From NCBI GenBank assembly GCA_016712285.1, contig JADJRK010000001.1:2418001-2482000 (forward strand): DNA of 64,000 bases, given 5' to 3'. Under the pieces are notes generated by a model. The model had not been told where the DNA came from. It made no database searches and saw nothing but the letters and a program-made list of their open reading frames with translations. Each line of letters starts with the position of its first letter. Positions within the stretch are counted from its first letter, which is position 1. Below, piece by piece: positions 35,798 to 45,080 of the stretch. The DNA is from Planctomycetota bacterium. Lineage in GTDB: Bacteria; Planctomycetota; UBA8742; UBA2392. A program made the position numbers and the translations under genes.

Positions 35798-37720
35798 TTA
35801 CTTCAACGTACGCACGCCGTTGGCGTTCTTGGTGACGCCCTTGAGGTCCAGCCACTCCAGCAACGGAATCAGGTACTTGCGCGAGGTCGGCAGGATTTCT
35901 TTGAAGTCTTTCGCCGCGGCCTGCTTGCCGTCTTTCAGGAACTTCACGGTTTCCGCCGTCGCGAATTCCAAGGCCTTGGCGCCGAACAGCACGCCACTTG
36001 GCAACACTTCGGCACGGCCGCTGCCCACGAGATAATCCACGGCGTTCTGTGTGGCCTGCTGGTTGGTCCCCGCCGCCTGCGCCAGTTCTTTGAGCGTGGG
36101 CGGGTTGAGCATCGCCTGCTCAAGCTGGGCCGACACGCGCTCCACAACCTTGCGGTCCTCATCGTTCAGCTTGCCGCCCTCGCCCGGCAGGCCAAGCAGG
36201 TCGCCACGTTGCTCAATGACACCGGCTTCCACCGCCTTCTGCAGAATCGGTGTAAACGTACGCGCGTCTACGCCCAGCTGCTGCTGCACGCTGGCGGCTT
36301 TGAGGCCCACCTGCGCCGGGTGCTGCGCGTGAAACGCCTTCAGAATCTCTACCAGCCGCAGCCGCGCGCGCGTCCACGCGTCCCTGTGAATCAGTGCGCG
36401 TCCCGGGCCGAACTCGGTGGCGACGCCTTGCTCCAGCAGCTGGTCCACCAACGGCCCCAGAGCGCTGGCAGAAAGTTCTGTGCGCGCGACAAGCCCATCC
36501 CGTGTCAGCCCCATGGGCCCGGCTTCCAGGACGGCGGCTGCCACGCGCTGCACGGAGTCATCGGCTGCGCCAGCCCAGAGTTGCAGCGACGCAAGTACGT
36601 CGGCTTCGTTGCGGCGCAGGATCTCGGCTTCGCGCTTGATCACGCGTCCTCCACCCAGCGTGATCGGCGGCGATGGCAAGCGGATGATGAAGTGGTCACC
36701 AATGCCCGCGACCACGGGGTCCTCAAGCAGCACTTCGCAGATGCAACTTTCGCCCGGGTTCAGCAACGCGCGGTCAATGAAGTGAACGTGACCGACGAGC
36801 TCGCTGGTGCCGACATGAAACTTGACCTCGGCGCGGTGCTTCAACGGCCGCGGTGAACTGGCCAGCAGCGAAAGGCTCAATGAAAAGAACCGCGAGTGCT
36901 CAAACACGCCGGGCGCGCACAGTGTGTGGCCGCGCTGCACCAGCGTGTGGTCGATGCCCGCCAGGTTGAACGCGCTGGAATGGCCGGCGCGGGCCTCTTC
37001 AATCGCGCTGTGGTAGGCCTGGATCGCGCGGACTTTTGCCTTCTGTTCGCCCGGCAGCACAACCAGGTTGTCGCCGATCTTCGCGCGACCCGTCACCGGA
37101 ATGCCCGTCAGCACCGCGCCGTGGCCCTTGGCTGAAAACACGCGCTGCACGGGCATGCGAAACACGCCGGCAACGTCGCGCGTTGGCGTGGTCTCGATCA
37201 GTTCGCCGAGTTTTTCCCACAGCTGGTCAAGCCCCTGTCCGGTCAGCGCGCTGACCGGCACGACAGGCGCACCCTCAAGAAACGTGCCGCGCAGCAGGTC
37301 GCGCACGTCTTCTGTGGCCAGCTCAATTGTGTCGGCGTCAACCTTGTCCACCTTGTTCAGCACGACCATGCCGCGCTTCACGCCCAGCAGGGTCAAGATT
37401 TCAAGGTGTTCGCGGGTCTGCGGCATCACGCCGTCGTCGGCGGCCACCACCAGCATCACGATGTCGATGCCCGTGGCGCCCGCGACCATGTTCTTCACGA
37501 ACCGCTCATGCCCGGGCACGTCGATCACGCCGACACGAAACCGCTCCTGGTACACGAAGTTCGCGAAACCAAGGTCGATCGTGATGCCCTTGTCTTTTTC
37601 TTCCTGCCAGCGGTCGGGGTCGATGCCAGTCAGCGTCTTGACCAGCGTGGACTTGCCGTGGTCAATGTGCCCGGCTGTGCCGATGACGACGTTGCGGATT
37701 TCCGTGGCCTGAGCGGTCAT
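35798..37720 (-). CDS. selB: Selenocysteine-specific elongation factor SelB
   Basis: A 640-residue translational GTPase delivering Sec-tRNA to recoded UGA codons. G1 is GTAGHIDHGKST (14-25), then DKGITIDLGFA, DVPGHERFVKNM and LNKVDKVD. EF-Tu-like domains 2-3 follow, and the C-terminal half holds winged-helix domains that bind the SECIS hairpin. The short DxGITIDLGF switch is diagnostic of SelB against EF-Tu. The ATG (MTAQATEIRN) is preferred over one six codons upstream. No selA, selD, tRNA-Sec or clear selenoprotein gene is seen in this window. Confidence 0.95.
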   Translation of the reverse strand: MTAQATEIRNVVIGTAGHIDHGKSTLVKTLTGIDPDRWQEEKDKGITIDLGFANFVYQERFRVGVIDVPGHERFVKNMVAGATGIDIVMLVVAADDGVMPQTREHLEILTLLGVKRGMVVLNKVDKVDADTIELATEDVRDLLRGTFLEGAPVVPVSALTGQGLDQLWEKLGELIETTPTRDVAGVFRMPVQRVFSAKGHGAVLTGIPVTGRAKIGDNLVVLPGEQKAKVRAIQAYHSAIEEARAGHSSAFNLAGIDHTLVQRGHTLCAPGVFEHSRFFSLSLSLLASSPRPLKHRAEVKFHVGTSELVGHVHFIDRALLNPGESCICEVLLEDPVVAGIGDHFIIRLPSPPITLGGGRVIKREAEILRRNEADVLASLQLWAGAADDSVQRVAAAVLEAGPMGLTRDGLVARTELSASALGPLVDQLLEQGVATEFGPGRALIHRDAWTRARLRLVEILKAFHAQHPAQVGLKAASVQQQLGVDARTFTPILQKAVEAGVIEQRGDLLGLPGEGGKLNDEDRKVVERVSAQLEQAMLNPPTLKELAQAAGTNQQATQNAVDYLVGSGRAEVLPSGVLFGAKALEFATAETVKFLKDGKQAAAKDFKEILPTSRKYLIPLLEWLDLKGVTKNANGVRTLK

Positions 37721-37926
37721 ACGCGAATGATCGAACATCGGCGCCCATTGGGCAAGTGGGGTCGAATCGTTTCACACGCGCACTTCCAGCCGACCCAGGG
37801 TCGGCATTGCCGAATTGAGCAGCAACCCGCCACCACCAGCAATCCGCAATGCCGCTTCCGCATTCCGGCCCGCCCCGACATGCGACACCCTTCCAGCCGG
37901 CGCGCCTCTTCTTTACACTTCTGCAC

Positions 37927-40677
37927 GTGAATCGACTGGTCTATGAACATGAAGGCAAGCAGGTCGAAATCCGGCTTGGCAGCAAGCCGGTTTCGCTTGG
38001 TCGTTCAGACGAAGCCGACCACAAGCTGCCGACCAAGCTGGCAAGCCGCATCCATGCGCAGGTGTTCCAGCGCGACAATGGCTGGTGGGTAGAAGACCTC
38101 GGCAGCAGCAACGGCACGATCCTGAACGGCGCCAAGATCGAGGCGCCCGCGGCGCTGAAGCCGGGCGACGTCATCACGGTTGGCGACGTGAAAGTGAAGT
38201 ACGAAGGCGAAAGCGCAAAGCCCCAGGGCGCGCCCGACAAGTTGCTGGCCCGCCTGCTGTATCAGCCCGAGAAGGGCAAGCCGCCGGTAGAACTGATTGT
38301 GCGTGACCGCGTCACGATCGGGCGCAAACCCGACAACACATTGCAGATCGACACCAAGGCGGTCTCGGGCTACCACTGCGAAGTGATCAACCGCCAGGGT
38401 GCGTACCTGCTGCGCGACCTCGGCAGCAGCAACGGCACATACATCGGCAAGCAGCAAGTAACCGAACACACGCTGCGCAACGGCGAGATCCTGCTGCTGG
38501 GCAAGACTGTTCCCGTCTACTTTGTTGATCCGGCGGGCGCCCCTGTGCCATCGGCGCAACCGGCCCCTGCCGCCGCACCAGCAGCGCCCGTTGCTGCGCC
38601 CGTTGCCGCTGCTTCGTCTGCAGCAGGCGCGTCGGACCGCGGACAGTTCGCGCCGGTGCGTGTTGAACCTGCCGCCAAGCCGCCGCGCAACCCGCTGCCT
38701 CATGTCGCGGTGGGACTGGCGCTGGGCGCGCTGTTTGTGCTCGCCGGATGGCTGATGGGTGAGGTGATTACCGGATTTCGCACACCACGCGACGCGGGCG
38801 CTGATCAGCCAAAGCCGGAGCCTGCGCTCGCTGACTCGGCGTTCAGCTTCGAGGGCGACATTGACGACAACGGCAACCCCGACGGCTGGAGCGCAAGTTT
38901 TGAAGCCAACGGCGGTGGAAGCGCCGAGTTGCTCAGTGACGCCGACAAGCCCTATGACGGCACGCGCAGCCTGCGTGTGAAAGCAAGCGGCCTGAGCGGC
39001 GCGGCCACGCTGGTGTTGCAGACAAGCAAAGCAAGGCCCATCGACCTTGGCGGCGAGTGCAAGGTCAGCCTGTTTGCGCGCGCCGAGGGCGGCCAGAAAA
39101 TTGCGGTCGCGCTGTCGGTGCTCGGCGAAACCGGAAAGTCCCACACCGTTGCGGCTGGCAGCTTCAGTGGCTTGCGCGCAGGCGAGTGGGTGCAGCTTGA
39201 ACTCAGCGGCAAGGTGCTGACGCCGCTGCCAGCCAACGGCGGTTACCGGCTGCTGCTGTGCGGGAACTACAGCCAGCTTTGGATTGACCGCCTTGAGATT
39301 TCCAAGGCGGCCGACGGCCCTGCCGACAAGCCATTTCGAAAACTGACCGGAAGCGACGCCAGCATCATGCTTGACCCGGATGCACCCGCGCGCGCCGTTG
39401 TGGAGAACGGGCGGCACGCTGTGAAGATGGTCCCGCGCATGCTCGCCTTTGGCAACGAGGGCGTTTCTGAGCACGACCTGTGGTCCGTTGCCGCCCAGGA
39501 CAGCAGCAGCGTCACCTACAGCGCCCTGCTGCCGGGCTTTGGCGACACTGCAACCTGCAAACTGGAAGTGTCGGAGCAGCCGTCACCCTTGTTCACCGGC
39601 AACGGCCTGAAGCTGCAATGGGACCTGAAGCAGGGCAACGTCGAAAGCCTGGCGGTGGAGATTGAACTTCCATTGCCGGCCACTTCGACCATCATGGTTG
39701 CCGACCGGCGCGACATGCCGCTGGAAGTGGACAGAAGCGCCATTCACACCTATGCCTACTCGACCATTCGCGAACTCATGGTCAGCGACACTGACCTTTC
39801 GGTCAGTTTTCCCGAGGGCGCCGTCGTGTGGCTTGACCTGTCAAGGCCGGGGCGCCTGGTCGCTGTGGTGCGCGCCGCACTGGGCGAGACACGCCGCACG
39901 ATGACTGCCGTCGTCTATACCCGGCCGCTGATGTACGCGCGCTTCTATGAACGGCTTTACGACGAGGCCTTTCGCATGTGGGGCGCGAATCGCGGCTCCG
40001 CGGCGAGGGTGCGGTTGAACTGGCTGCTTGACCCGGTACGGCCGCAACGCGGGCTGGCGGCCATCAGCAAGGCGCGCGAGCTGCTGGAGAAAATCGACGA
40101 CGCGCTGCTGAAGCTGCGCGAGACCGTGGACAACGCGTATGAGTCCGCAGACCGCACGCGCACGACGCAGGCGGTGGAAGTCGCTCGCAAGATTGTGCAA
40201 CGCTACATCGAGACCTGGCCCGGCGAGACTGACATTGCCGAGATGCAGAAGCGGGCGGAGAAGCTCAAGATCTGGCAGGTCGAAATCGACGCGCGCAAGC
40301 GCACACCCGAAGAAATGCAGCAGGCCGAGGCCTCGGCCCGCCGGCTGTGGCAGGACGCGCAGAGCAGCAACAAAGATGGCCACGTGCTGCTTTGCCTTGT
40401 GCTGCTGGAAAACATCCTGCGCGACTTCGCCGACACCTCGGTGCACCGCGACGCCACGGTAATGTACGAGCAGGTCAACGCCCGCATGAAAGACCCCAAA
40501 GAGCGCGACAAGCTGGTCGATGCTGAATTGCTGGGCATCGACGAAGATATCAAGTTCAAAGACTACAGCCGCGCGCGCGACCGCTGCCTTAAGCTGTTCA
40601 AGCGCTTTCCAGACACGCCGCGCAACCGCGACATCATGAAGCGCCTGCGGCAGGTCGAAGACGCATTCGAGGAGTAG
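37927..40677 (+). CDS. Dual-FHA-domain membrane protein with large C-terminal ectodomain
   Basis: A 916-residue protein. Two forkhead-associated domains bind phosphothreonine: FHA1 (about 3-95; SLGR 23-26, SRIH 40-43, SSNGT 60-64) and FHA2 (about 122-200; IGRK 131-134, GYH 148-150, SSNGT 167-171). An Ala/Pro linker (203-255) leads to one membrane helix (about 259-280). A beta-rich, carbohydrate-binding-module-like domain follows (about 300-450, starting with FEGDIDDNGNPDGW), then another beta-rich region. The end is a helical segment (about 690-916) with TPR-like repeats. GTG start 8 residues before the first FHA strand. Probably links cytoplasmic Ser/Thr-kinase signalling to the envelope; no kinase is in the window. 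Confidence 0.82.
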   Translation: MNRLVYEHEGKQVEIRLGSKPVSLGRSDEADHKLPTKLASRIHAQVFQRDNGWWVEDLGSSNGTILNGAKIEAPAALKPGDVITVGDVKVKYEGESAKPQGAPDKLLARLLYQPEKGKPPVELIVRDRVTIGRKPDNTLQIDTKAVSGYHCEVINRQGAYLLRDLGSSNGTYIGKQQVTEHTLRNGEILLLGKTVPVYFVDPAGAPVPSAQPAPAAAPAAPVAAPVAAASSAAGASDRGQFAPVRVEPAAKPPRNPLPHVAVGLALGALFVLAGWLMGEVITGFRTPRDAGADQPKPEPALADSAFSFEGDIDDNGNPDGWSASFEANGGGSAELLSDADKPYDGTRSLRVKASGLSGAATLVLQTSKARPIDLGGECKVSLFARAEGGQKIAVALSVLGETGKSHTVAAGSFSGLRAGEWVQLELSGKVLTPLPANGGYRLLLCGNYSQLWIDRLEISKAADGPADKPFRKLTGSDASIMLDPDAPARAVVENGRHAVKMVPRMLAFGNEGVSEHDLWSVAAQDSSSVTYSALLPGFGDTATCKLEVSEQPSPLFTGNGLKLQWDLKQGNVESLAVEIELPLPATSTIMVADRRDMPLEVDRSAIHTYAYSTIRELMVSDTDLSVSFPEGAVVWLDLSRPGRLVAVVRAALGETRRTMTAVVYTRPLMYARFYERLYDEAFRMWGANRGSAARVRLNWLLDPVRPQRGLAAISKARELLEKIDDALLKLRETVDNAYESADRTRTTQAVEVARKIVQRYIETWPGETDIAEMQKRAEKLKIWQVEIDARKRTPEEMQQAEASARRLWQDAQSSNKDGHVLLCLVLLENILRDFADTSVHRDATVMYEQVNARMKDPKERDKLVDAELLGIDEDIKFKDYSRARDRCLKLFKRFPDTPRNRDIMKRLRQVEDAFEE

Positions 40678-40696
40678 GCGTCCCTCCTCGGCAGGA

Positions 40697-41524
40697 TCAC
40701 TGCCTGTCTGACCGCAGAATGGTCAACGCCGCTGTGCGACCCAGATCGTCTTCGCGCGGGACCGCTCCCGTCATCTTCCAGACCAGCCATTCAAGTGCCC
40801 GCCAGAACCTGATGCCATCGAGCAGGGGGTTCAGCCAGCCGATCGCGATGCAGTACCGCTGCAAGTGCGGCGCGCAATGGTGGCGCGCATGGTGCTTGAA
40901 GCTGATCAGAATGCCCACTCGCTGCAGCACGCGCGCCGCCAGCGGTGGATGGCGCATGTGCGCCCAGCGGTGAAACAGATTGGCTGCCACCGATGCCATC
41001 AGCGTCGTGTACAGCGAAACCAGCACGGTCGTGCCGACGTCGTCATCGTGCGCCGGATCATAGAGCCGTAGCAGGCCGATCACCGGGATCGCAACGATGG
41101 CCTGTTCACCCAACAGCTGGACCAGCCCGTGCCGGGTAATGGCCTGCGGGTCGACATGGTGTTCGCGGAAGTTGCGGACCAGCGCGCGGCCCACGATGGG
41201 CAGCTTCGTCCGGCCCCAGGTGTCGCCTGCCCAGTGGATGATGCCGCATAGGAAGTCCGTCAGCACCCAGCCTGAAAGCAGGCCGATGACCAGCGGCAGC
41301 AACCCGATCGGGCGAGAAAACGTGTGCACTCCGACCCAGGCTGCAACGCCGCAAAAGACAATCAGCCCGGCAATGTTCAATCGGTGCTGTGCGATCGTAT
41401 AGCCAGCCGCCAGCTCGGCTGCGTCGTGTCGTACGATTTGCGCATGAAGCGACAGCCGGCGCATCGACTCATCGACGGGGCGCGGAGCGACGGGCGCAGC
41501 GGCTGTCAAACTCGCGTTTTCCAT
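40697..41524 (-). CDS. TMEM189/CarF-type plasmanylethanolamine desaturase
   Basis: A 275-residue membrane protein with about four helices and the His-rich signature of the PEDS1/CarF/Kua family, which makes the vinyl-ether bond of plasmalogens using O2. Motifs: GIIHWAGDTWG (His97, Asp101), NFREHHVDPQAITRH (His122, His123, His132), NLFHRWAHM (His185, His189), and KHHARHHCAPH with QRYCIAIGWLNPLLDGIRFW. All conserved positions appear intact. The ATG chosen avoids an unconserved upstream extension of about 59 residues. Converges with the FHA gene. Confidence 0.87.
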   Translation of the reverse strand: MENASLTAAAPVAPRPVDESMRRLSLHAQIVRHDAAELAAGYTIAQHRLNIAGLIVFCGVAAWVGVHTFSRPIGLLPLVIGLLSGWVLTDFLCGIIHWAGDTWGRTKLPIVGRALVRNFREHHVDPQAITRHGLVQLLGEQAIVAIPVIGLLRLYDPAHDDDVGTTVLVSLYTTLMASVAANLFHRWAHMRHPPLAARVLQRVGILISFKHHARHHCAPHLQRYCIAIGWLNPLLDGIRFWRALEWLVWKMTGAVPREDDLGRTAALTILRSDRQ

Positions 41525-41702
41525 GGCCGGGCGAAGGTGTGAGCAAGGGCAAGATACCGCACGAAGGGGCGCGCGGTCAAACTGCGACCACGGTCGGCCG
41601 GGCCCACTGCGCAGAAAGCAAAGCCGTTCACCGCAAGGCAGATGCGCCGTCCGGTGCTTGACGCTAAGGACCGCCCTGTTACGCTTCGCGCCGCACACCA
41701 AT

Positions 41703-41779
<77 letters not shown>

Positions 41780-41784
41780 CGGAG

Positions 41785-41807
41785 CTCGCCCGCGCACTGC
41801 GGGCGAG
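41785..41807 (+). terminator. Hairpin after tRNA-Val
   Basis: A 9-bp stem CTCGCCCGC, loop GCACT, GCGGGCGAG, starting 5 bp after the tRNA. There is no strong T-run. Confidence 0.55.
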
Positions 41808-41817
41808 TTCCGTGTCC

Positions 41818-41839
41818 GCCGAAGCCTTGGCGAAGGCGG
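41818..41839. repeat. 22-bp dispersed repeat, copy 2
   Basis: Identical to the element at 6884-6905 (core GCCTTGGCGAAGG). It lies between tRNA-Val and a possible tRNA 3'-end remnant at 41849-41873 (CGAATCTCG then AGTCCACCA). Confidence 0.75.
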
Positions 41840-41933
41840 ACTCGCGCGAATCTCGTCCAACCCAGTCCACCACGAATTCAAAAGCGGTAGCGACGGGGGT
41901 AGTGCCTCGCGCGACTGCTTCGCTATCGCCCGG

Positions 41934-43154
41934 CTAGCCGCCGAACAGGCCTTCCAGGTGCGCCTGGCGGTTGGGCCTTATGCAGCGTACTCGGCACGTC
42001 TTGGGAAAGTCCTTTTCCAGCAGCTGCTCTTCGCGCACCGGCGTGCGCTCAACGTTCAAGAACTTCAGGTGTTTGAACCGCGCCGCCTGCCCCGGCAGTA
42101 ACTCGCCACGGATCGTCAGCGCCTCGAGCCCCTTGTGCTCAAACAGCGGCTTCAGCATTTCGGAGTGGCGCACGGTAATCTCAAGCCGGCGCAGCCCACT
42201 CAACGCGGCAATCTCTTTGCCCAGCTCGGCGTCGGAGTCCTTCTCGGCAGGGCGCCCCAGCCGCAGATAGCGCAGGTTGGGCGCGTGCCCGACTTCGCCC
42301 TGTATGGGGCTCTGGTGATACAACCTGCCCCCAAGGTCGAGGTGCACCAGCTTCGGCAACCGAAAACACAGCCGCTCCGAAGTGCCATACCCGCCGATAA
42401 ATGCAGTTTCTTCAAGTCGTGGGCAGGCCGCAATCGCGTCCAGGGCACCCTGCGTCAGTTCCAGTTCGTACTCGCCACCTTGCAGCCGCAGGTGTTTCAG
42501 CGCCGGCATTCGCTTCAGCTCGTCGAGTACGGCGAGGTTTTCATTGCGCAGGTTTGTCAGCCACAGCGACTCCACGCCCCCCAGCGTGCCCAGAAGTTCG
42601 GCTTGCTTGAGGGCTTGCGAGGCATCCATCATTAGCGCCGGCACATCGGCCAGCGCGGGAAACAGTTCAAGCGCGTTACTACCGCCAAGCCCCTTCCAAT
42701 TCTGTGAGGGACGCGCCAGCAATTCGTTCAGCAGCGTAGCTTCTTCCGGCTTGGGCTTCATGCCGATGCCCCCAACCCAAAGCACCTCCAGATCTGGCAG
42801 CGCTTCGACAAGGCGCAGGTCGTCGGCGTTCACAACGAAGTTGATGTGCAACCCCGAAACCGGCACGCCGGAAAAAGCCTCAAGGGCGGTGCGCAGGCCC
42901 GGCCGGCCCCAGACAGAAAACTCAACCGTGTCGCCGTCGTAGAAGTTCAGGTACTCAAGGCCGTTGCCGTAGCGCTCGCGGTACAGGCCGTCGGGACCTA
43001 CCACGTACACATGAAGATCCGCGCGGCTTTCGACCCGCGTGTTCGGTGTCTCGCCCAGAAAGATGATTTCCGCGTGCTCCACGTGGGTGACACAGCCGTT
43101 CAACAGCGCACAGGCCAGCGCGAGCGGTGCCAGGCAACCGGTGGGATTCGACAT
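41934..43154 (-). CDS. Lipoprotein with leucine-rich-repeat-like C-terminal half
   Basis: A 406-residue protein with signal and lipobox LLNGC (Cys21). After a beta-rich N-terminal domain, residues about 115-390 show leucine-rich periodicity (LPDLEVLWVGGIG, MPALKHLRLQGGEY, LPKLVHLDLGGRL, APNLRYLRLGRPA, HKGLEALTIRGEL, FKHLKFLNVERT), suggesting a curved LRR-type binding surface on the envelope. The ATG (MSNPTG) is nearer the signal core than an upstream in-frame ATG. The partner is unknown. Confidence 0.7.
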   Translation of the reverse strand: MSNPTGCLAPLALACALLNGCVTHVEHAEIIFLGETPNTRVESRADLHVYVVGPDGLYRERYGNGLEYLNFYDGDTVEFSVWGRPGLRTALEAFSGVPVSGLHINFVVNADDLRLVEALPDLEVLWVGGIGMKPKPEEATLLNELLARPSQNWKGLGGSNALELFPALADVPALMMDASQALKQAELLGTLGGVESLWLTNLRNENLAVLDELKRMPALKHLRLQGGEYELELTQGALDAIAACPRLEETAFIGGYGTSERLCFRLPKLVHLDLGGRLYHQSPIQGEVGHAPNLRYLRLGRPAEKDSDAELGKEIAALSGLRRLEITVRHSEMLKPLFEHKGLEALTIRGELLPGQAARFKHLKFLNVERTPVREEQLLEKDFPKTCRVRCIRPNRQAHLEGLFGG

Positions 43155-43285
43155 GACGGCCAGTGTAATCCGGCGCACGCGAAAGGCGAGGCGATCAGAC
43201 GGTCGCCGCGCGCCGATCTGAACGGCGGGCGTAAACGAAGCGGTCGCCCGACCCCATGCAGGCCGCGCGACCGCAATTCAATCGT

Positions 43286-43360
43286 TGGCTGGCCCGCCTG
43301 GACTCGAACCAGGAAAACCAGAACCAAAATCTGGCGTGTTACCAATTACACCACGGGCCA
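43286..43360 (-). tRNA. tRNA-Gln(TTG)
   Basis: A 75-nt tRNA on the minus strand with encoded CCA. The acceptor TGGCCCG pairs with CGGGCCA, the anticodon arm CCAGA-TTTTGGT-TCTGG holds TTG, and the T-arm is CCTGGTTCGAGTCCAGG. Confidence 0.95.
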
Positions 43361-43490
43361 ACGCGCGAAAGCCTAGCTAAGTCCTTTCCCGGTGCAACCG
43401 CCGGGAATCCCTACATAAAGCGGGTCTGCGGCCTACCCGCATTGACTGCCACAGCATACCTGCTACCCTGAAAGCCTCCGCGAGGGCTTT

Positions 43491-44390
43491 ATGAAAGCCA
43501 TCACCGTCCGTATCGACGACACCGGCCTCGACGCACTGCTTAAACGCGTCAAGGTTGCGCAGGAAGCCGGTTTCGACAAGTTCGACCTCTGCATCTCCAA
43601 CCCGCAGTCTTCGTTCGGTCGCATCGTGGTCGCCCTGTCGGCGTACAACGTCGGGTTGGCGGCGCTGCGCCTCAAAGAACAACGGCACGACGCCCTGGTC
43701 TTCCGCAAGCCCGGCTACTCCAAGCTCGCGGCGTCCGACGCCACGCTGGCACAACGCAGCGCCGAGATGGTGATCGAGACGGCGACGCAATTGGCGCCGC
43801 TGCGGGCCCAGTTTCTTGTGTTGGATGGCGGCTTTGTGGCTGTGCCGGGATTGCAGGAAAAACAGGCGATCCTCGACGAGGTGCTGGATTGCGACGAAGA
43901 CGACGACACCTGCAAACTCGTGCGCCGCGACCACGTCGCCATTGACGAGTCGCTCGCCGAGCAGCAGCTGGTGGCGCTTTGTCGCGGCTTGCATCGCGTG
44001 CGCAAAGAACTGCCAGGCGTGACGGTGTGTTTGCTGAACCCGGACAGCCCCTTTGGGCTGCTTCAGCCTGACCGCATGAAGCATGTGCTGGATGACCTGC
44101 CTGAAATCGGTTACTGGCACAGCACCAGCAGCGCGGCTTTGCTGCGCAAGCAGGGCGGCCCCAAGGAAGCCGACTGGCTTGAACGCTTTGGCAAACGCCT
44201 CAAGGGCGTGTACCTGGCCGACATGCTGGGCGGCCAGGGCGAGCAGCCGCCGGGGCTGGGCCAGGTCAAGTTTGAAGACATCGCACCGGAACTGGCCAAG
44301 GGCACAGTGCGGGTTATGGTGGTAGACGACGACAAGGGCACTAAGCTGCGTTTCGGCAGCGAGTACCTGGCCAAGGTTGGTATTTTCTAG
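43491..44390 (+). CDS. TIM-barrel-like protein, possible sugar phosphate isomerase/endonuclease IV fold
   Basis: A 299-residue soluble protein. Alternating strands and helices (VRIDDTGLDALLKRVKVAQE, VGLAALRLKE, FLVLDGGFVAVPG, VTVCLLNPDSPFG, LKGVYLADMLGGQ) and a late acidic strand resemble AP-endonuclease-2/xylose-isomerase-like barrels, but I see no complete metal-site signature, so no function is assigned. The start codon is 4 nt after GAGGG, which is held in a hairpin (43471-43490). A lipoprotein gene follows after 45 bp. Confidence 0.6.
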   Translation: MKAITVRIDDTGLDALLKRVKVAQEAGFDKFDLCISNPQSSFGRIVVALSAYNVGLAALRLKEQRHDALVFRKPGYSKLAASDATLAQRSAEMVIETATQLAPLRAQFLVLDGGFVAVPGLQEKQAILDEVLDCDEDDDTCKLVRRDHVAIDESLAEQQLVALCRGLHRVRKELPGVTVCLLNPDSPFGLLQPDRMKHVLDDLPEIGYWHSTSSAALLRKQGGPKEADWLERFGKRLKGVYLADMLGGQGEQPPGLGQVKFEDIAPELAKGTVRVMVVDDDKGTKLRFGSEYLAKVGIF

Positions 44391-44435
44391 AGCCGACGAA
44401 AAGACAGCCCCGCTGCTTCCCCTTGGGGTGAGACG

Positions 44436-45080
44436 ATGTACCGGACATTTCTGCTGGCATTGATGTTGATGGTGCTTGCCGCATGCGAATCCGCGCCGCG
44501 GAATGGCGACGTCGCCGACGGCGGCGAAGCCGCGCCCACCGAGGGCGACGAGCTTGAACGCATGGCCTACAACCGCACAGGCGACGTGCGGCTGTTCTAT
44601 TATGTGAAGGGCGCGATGGTGAACTCGGCCCGGGAACAGGATGATCGTGGCACCGTCGAGCAGCGCGAACTAAAGCACATCCTGATCAACAAGTCGCATT
44701 CGTTCTATCAGGGCGTTCCCGACCACAAGATGCGCAAAGAAGAGCGCTTCCTGTTCAACGCCGACATGCACGACCTGCTGGTCATCCTGCGCGACCAGCT
44801 TGGCTTTTTTGACAAAGGCAACGCGGTCAACATCCTGGGTGACGACCCGATTGCCCGGGCCGACAGCGAACGTGATGTCACGCGCATCATCGCCGTTGAG
44901 CAGATCATCGACGGCAAGGTCAACACCAGCTACTTCGCGCGCCGCAACAACGAAGACCAGCGCGACCGCGACCGGGCCAAGGCTTTTAACGATGCCCAGG
45001 CATTCATCATGGAAGCCATCAGCAAGGCCGTGCCGCGCGGGGCCTCGGGCTACGGCGAAAGCTCGCCGGTGGGACGATAA
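44436..45080 (+). CDS. Lipoprotein, function unknown
   Basis: A 214-residue protein with lipoprotein signal MYRTFLLALMLMVLAACESA (Cys17). The mature part is hydrophilic and mixed helical, with EDQRDRDRAKAFNDAQAFIM near the end. It directly abuts ribF: the TTG start of ribF follows its TAA without a gap. No known domain recognised. Confidence 0.6.
   Translation: MYRTFLLALMLMVLAACESAPRNGDVADGGEAAPTEGDELERMAYNRTGDVRLFYYVKGAMVNSAREQDDRGTVEQRELKHILINKSHSFYQGVPDHKMRKEERFLFNADMHDLLVILRDQLGFFDKGNAVNILGDDPIARADSERDVTRIIAVEQIIDGKVNTSYFARRNNEDQRDRDRAKAFNDAQAFIMEAISKAVPRGASGYGESSPVGR

Noticed and set aside
37720..37927. Selenoprotein or SECIS element next to selB
   Set aside because: No coding frame with in-frame UGA or a convincing SECIS hairpin was found in the divergent promoter region.
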